This document shows, in pieces, positions 29,832 through 32,730 of a DNA stretch of 32,730 nucleotides. The stretch is from the NCBI GenBank assembly GCA_001931875.2, contig MSJH02000196.1, positions 1 through 32,730 of the forward strand, written 5' to 3'. Position numbers and translations under genes: made by a program. The notes beneath the pieces were generated by a model. That model was not told where the DNA came from. It did not search any database and saw only the letters and a list, made by a program, of their open reading frames with translations. The stretch is from Byssochlamys sp. IMV 00236. Taxonomy: Eukaryota; Ascomycota; Eurotiomycetes; Eurotiales; Thermoascaceae. Position 1 is the stretch's first letter. Each line of letters starts with the position of its first letter.

Positions 29832-31029
29832 AGCCAGAAATAATTGTAATCATCTTAGACTTTTTTTTATTCTACATTTATAATAAATTAAAACTTATTA
29901 AAGCTCTATAAAAGCAACAATGCAGTTAGCCTCTTTTGTCTAAATAAGACATCAATATAGAATACAAGCATTGCAGACAGACAAACAGGTATTGATGTAT
30001 AAAAAGAATATTTTTAGAATAAAGACAGTACTATGTTTATAAAGAAATCGACAATTCTGTGAGAGAAAAAAAAAATAGATAAAGTTTCATAGATTGCATT
30101 TATTAGATAATATGACATATTGCTAATCGTAACTTTTTGCTATTTCTTTGTACTAACACAATTACATGACGTGTGCCCATGTTAATTCATTAACCTACCA
30201 TCTTTAACTGCATTGCTAGAGAATCAGCTACAAAAAATCATCCAATGAGGAATGAGGAATACCATTCTCCTTAAAATAATTCATGCAGTCCATATATTTT
30301 TCAACTCAGGAACGCTTTTCAAAGTCACAATGTAAACAAACCAAAAACTATAAAAGAAGGCTTTCATTCCAACCTTTTTTTTTCTCTTCACACTCGAACT
30401 CTATAGTTTGCCCATTCTGAGATTGAAAGGATGTTCCTAGAGCATCTTGGATGTTGAAGCTTCGGGTAGCTGGTCTTTCCCACTTCGGAGGGAGAGCAGG
30501 GGTTCTTATTTTTCTTCTTTAAATCAATATGCTTTCTTTTTATTATTAGGATTAATCTAAATGAACAAAAAAATAAAGGCTTAGATACTCTTTATGATTC
30601 TAGGAAAAATGAACAATGCTGGAATAAAATGAGTGGCTCCTTATTATTTATTTACCTTGCCTTACCCTTTTTAAGCAAAGACAACTTTAGTGTTTGTGAA
30701 GGATGTTATATGAATATCCTTTTTTGGAACAAAAAGCGTGATCACTCCATTTGGATACAAGAAACCTTTTAAAATCTCTTTTCTTGGAGATGTTATCAAA
30801 GTTGTATACATCAAGTAATTTGTTAAAGCATCATATAATGTCAATGCACTTGTATCATATCAAATCTTTCAGCATTCCTTTTACTAGTCAGAATCCTTTC
30901 TTTTGGCTCCTCTTTGTTACCATATTCATACAGAAACAAGATGCTACAGCAAGTATGAGATACATATAGCCCCCCCTCAGTTAATTAACATGAACCTATC
31001 TATCAGAATCATCTCCATTCTTTTGTGAT
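29832..31029. other. Gene-poor region downstream of KAP123
   Basis: AT-rich DNA with AATAAA-type signals near 29880 for the karyopherin gene. A 72-codon frame at 30751-30969 lacks recognisable features. No tRNA, rRNA or structured RNA could be supported. A locally GC-richer patch near 30440-30505 (GGGTAGCTGGTCTTTCCCAC) was seen but not identified. Confidence 0.4.
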
Positions 31030-31800
31030 AAAAAATTGAAGCTTATTGAGTTCGTCTACGGACAGCAAGTGATAGACCTGTTCAAAGAGCCAAGACAAAC
31101 TGAGAAGAGGGAAAAAAAGAATCTCAAGTGTCGCCATGGTGAATGTCTGGATTATATGAATTATATGAATTTTTGTCAAGACGAGAACCAGAGGATGAAA
31201 GGACCTAGATCAATGTCTTGAAAGGATTGTTCGAAGTGTAGTAGGTGTTAAGATATTCATGACTCTATAACGACTACCCACCATTGCTTTCATCTGACAG
31301 CTATCACTGGTGGCTTTGGGGAGAACTTATGTGGGAGCTTGTTCAGATAAAAGGAAACTGGATTATCAATAGAAAATAGAAAGACCCAAGTGATCGTGTG
31401 TGTGTAAGATGATGGCCTTTCAAACGTGGATGGTTGAGAGTACCACTGTGATAACAGCCAAAGTATCAACTTCTAGTACAGTTCAACATGGGTACTTATA
31501 GGATGGTCCAAAAAAGTGCACTATCCTGAGCTTAAAATAGACGCAGGTTGCATTTATCTTTACCTCAAAGAAAAAGACATTGATATTCAAAAGCATTTTG
31601 ATCCATAAACTATCAATAGTAATTTCATTGCTTGTATTTTTGCACAGGAGACTGTTAACAGTAAAAGCTGTGATGATTGATGCTTTTTACGTTACTCATT
31701 TCAAAAAGGAAATATGAAAAAAGAACGATATAAAGCACGTAGAAATCTCTATTAGAGACTCTTCAGCTGCATTCCAAAGAGAATCAAGCGTGTTTAGACA
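31030..31800 (+). pseudogene. Decayed coding sequence of unknown family
   Basis: Plus-strand translation shows sustained protein-like composition over about 240 codons, broken by a few stops and frame changes: KLIEFVYGQQVIDLFKEP, NDYPPLLSSDSYHWWLWGEL, MWELVQIKGNWIINRK, stop, KDPSDRV, then VHYPELKIDAGCIYLYLKEK, stop, INSNFIACIFAQETVNSKSC, stop, CFLRYSFQKGNMKKE. The rare Trp/Tyr-rich words and long stretches in one frame argue against chance. I do not recognise the family. A repeated mobile-element protein or a dead host gene are both possible. The boundaries are approximate. Confidence 0.45.
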
Positions 31801-32730
31801 AAGAAGTAAAAACTGTAAGAGAAACTTAAGCCAAAAGTGAAAAGTATTAGCATAAAGATTTCAAAATAGTTGCACACAAAAAAATAAAAAGGAAGCGTGT
31901 GAATAAACATATTCTTCCCCCCTTTTTTAATCTTTTCTTTTCTTTCTTTCATCTTTTTTTTTTTTTTATAAGCCTAAATAAACATGCTCATACGCCGATG
32001 ACTGAACAAACGTGTTGTTCATGGGCGCTCATCTATCATAGTTCAGTGGCCTTTTCGAATATCTACGCTAGTCTCGCGTACGGTTCATAGATTCATTTTA
32101 AGGGGGTCTATTGTGTCTTCTACAGGGTCTAACACATGCATTGAGGCGCCGTTCATGGACTATCACTAGTACAGATCAACTATGGTCTTCTGGATTGTCT
32201 ACACAACTCTAGTGTGCTGTTAATCAATTCCCATATAGCTTGATGAATCTGACCTCCTTAAAGAGTTTACATGAGCAGGTTCTAGTGCCAGTACACTGCA
32301 TGTAAAGGGATCAAAGCTTAACAGCACTCTTGGACAACAACAAATAGATGAAACTATGACTTAAAGCACAATTTGATCTTGAAAATATAAATGCAATCGT
32401 AAAATGCTAACAGGCTGATTTTTGAGTAGACCAATTAAAGAAGTAAACAACAGAATTTTATGGATACAATCACGAAATGAAAGAACTGGAAGAATAATGG
32501 AATCTGCTTAGATTTGGCTCTGATTTCAAAACAGTGGGCATCTGTCTCACTTTCTGAAGCTTAAATATCAAATTATCACTATGGTCAACACAAGCAACTC
32601 TCTGCCAAAAAGTTATCTACATCATACAAACTGCCTCAAGTCAAGCTGAATACGCCTGTACACCAAAAGTTGGTCAACAAATATTATGTACCTGCAATAT
32701 GTCATTGTTGTATTTAAACCTATTTTGCTG
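31801..32730. other. Unassigned right end of window
   Basis: No coding frame, RNA gene or repeat could be supported. It contains C/T-rich DNA at 31916-31968. From 31980 to 32230 the base composition is more balanced (CATGGGCGCTCATCTATCAT, GGCGCCGTTCATGGAC), which differs from the surrounding AT-rich DNA but gives no interpretable product. Confidence 0.4.

Noticed and set aside
1..32730. tRNA, rRNA and CRISPR arrays
   Set aside because: No cloverleaf B-box with paired arms, no rRNA-like conserved blocks and no regularly spaced repeats were seen.

Overview
The window looks like nuclear DNA of an early-diverging filamentous fungus, most likely a Mucoromycota/Mucorales species. It is AT-rich. 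Genes are cut by many introns of about 43-80 bp with GTAAGT/GTATGT-like donors. The protein set is fungal: Smf-type NRAMP, Gcs1-type ArfGAP, PMT, Uga1 and Kap123. It also carries decayed Tc1-, LINE- and DIRS-type elements and a Fanzor gene, a mix I associate with Mucorales. All assignments come from reading translations by eye; no search was run.

Layout. 1-606 (+): 3' end of a COP1-like WD40 gene. 1100-1388: decayed Tc1-like transposase tail abutting a TLDc-domain fragment (1389-1706). 1713-2438 (-): unknown acidic protein with a duplicated motif. 4214-6161 (+): NRAMP metal transporter, 4 exons. 7071-8472 (+): ArfGAP, 7 exons. 8692-8958 (-): doubtful small spliced gene. 9290-12285 (-): protein O-mannosyltransferase, 10 exons. 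12462-14047 (-): GABA transaminase, 4 exons. 14173-18094: transposon-like element with 86-bp terminal inverted repeats, flanked by a 12-bp direct repeat, carrying a spliced Fanzor gene on the minus strand. 18475-19026 (-): coiled-coil protein. 19285-20200 (+): LINE reverse-transcriptase remnant. 20330-22010 (-): DIRS-like RNase H/tyrosine-recombinase remnant. 22827-24768 (+): protein ending in a Red1/ZFC3H1-type zinc finger, 6 exons. 25120-25885 (+): signal-peptide, Ser/Thr-rich single-pass membrane protein. 26170-29831 (+): Kap123/importin-4 karyopherin, 10 exons. 29832-32730: gene-poor, with a decayed coding stretch at about 31030-31800.

The main discovery is the Fanzor element. The unspliced frame stops just before the last zinc-ribbon cysteines and the RuvC-III aspartate. 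A 61-bp GT-AG intron restores both, and a 64-bp intron joins an upstream basic exon, giving an apparently intact protein of about 885 residues. No transposase lies between the repeats, so this looks like a non-autonomous element carrying a eukaryotic RNA-guided nuclease. Its probable guide-RNA source is the 3' region at 14173-14379.

The host genes are mostly housekeeping and do not form an obvious pathway. The stretch from 14.2 to 22 kb is a mobile-element cluster, with one small coiled-coil gene inside it, between conserved genes.
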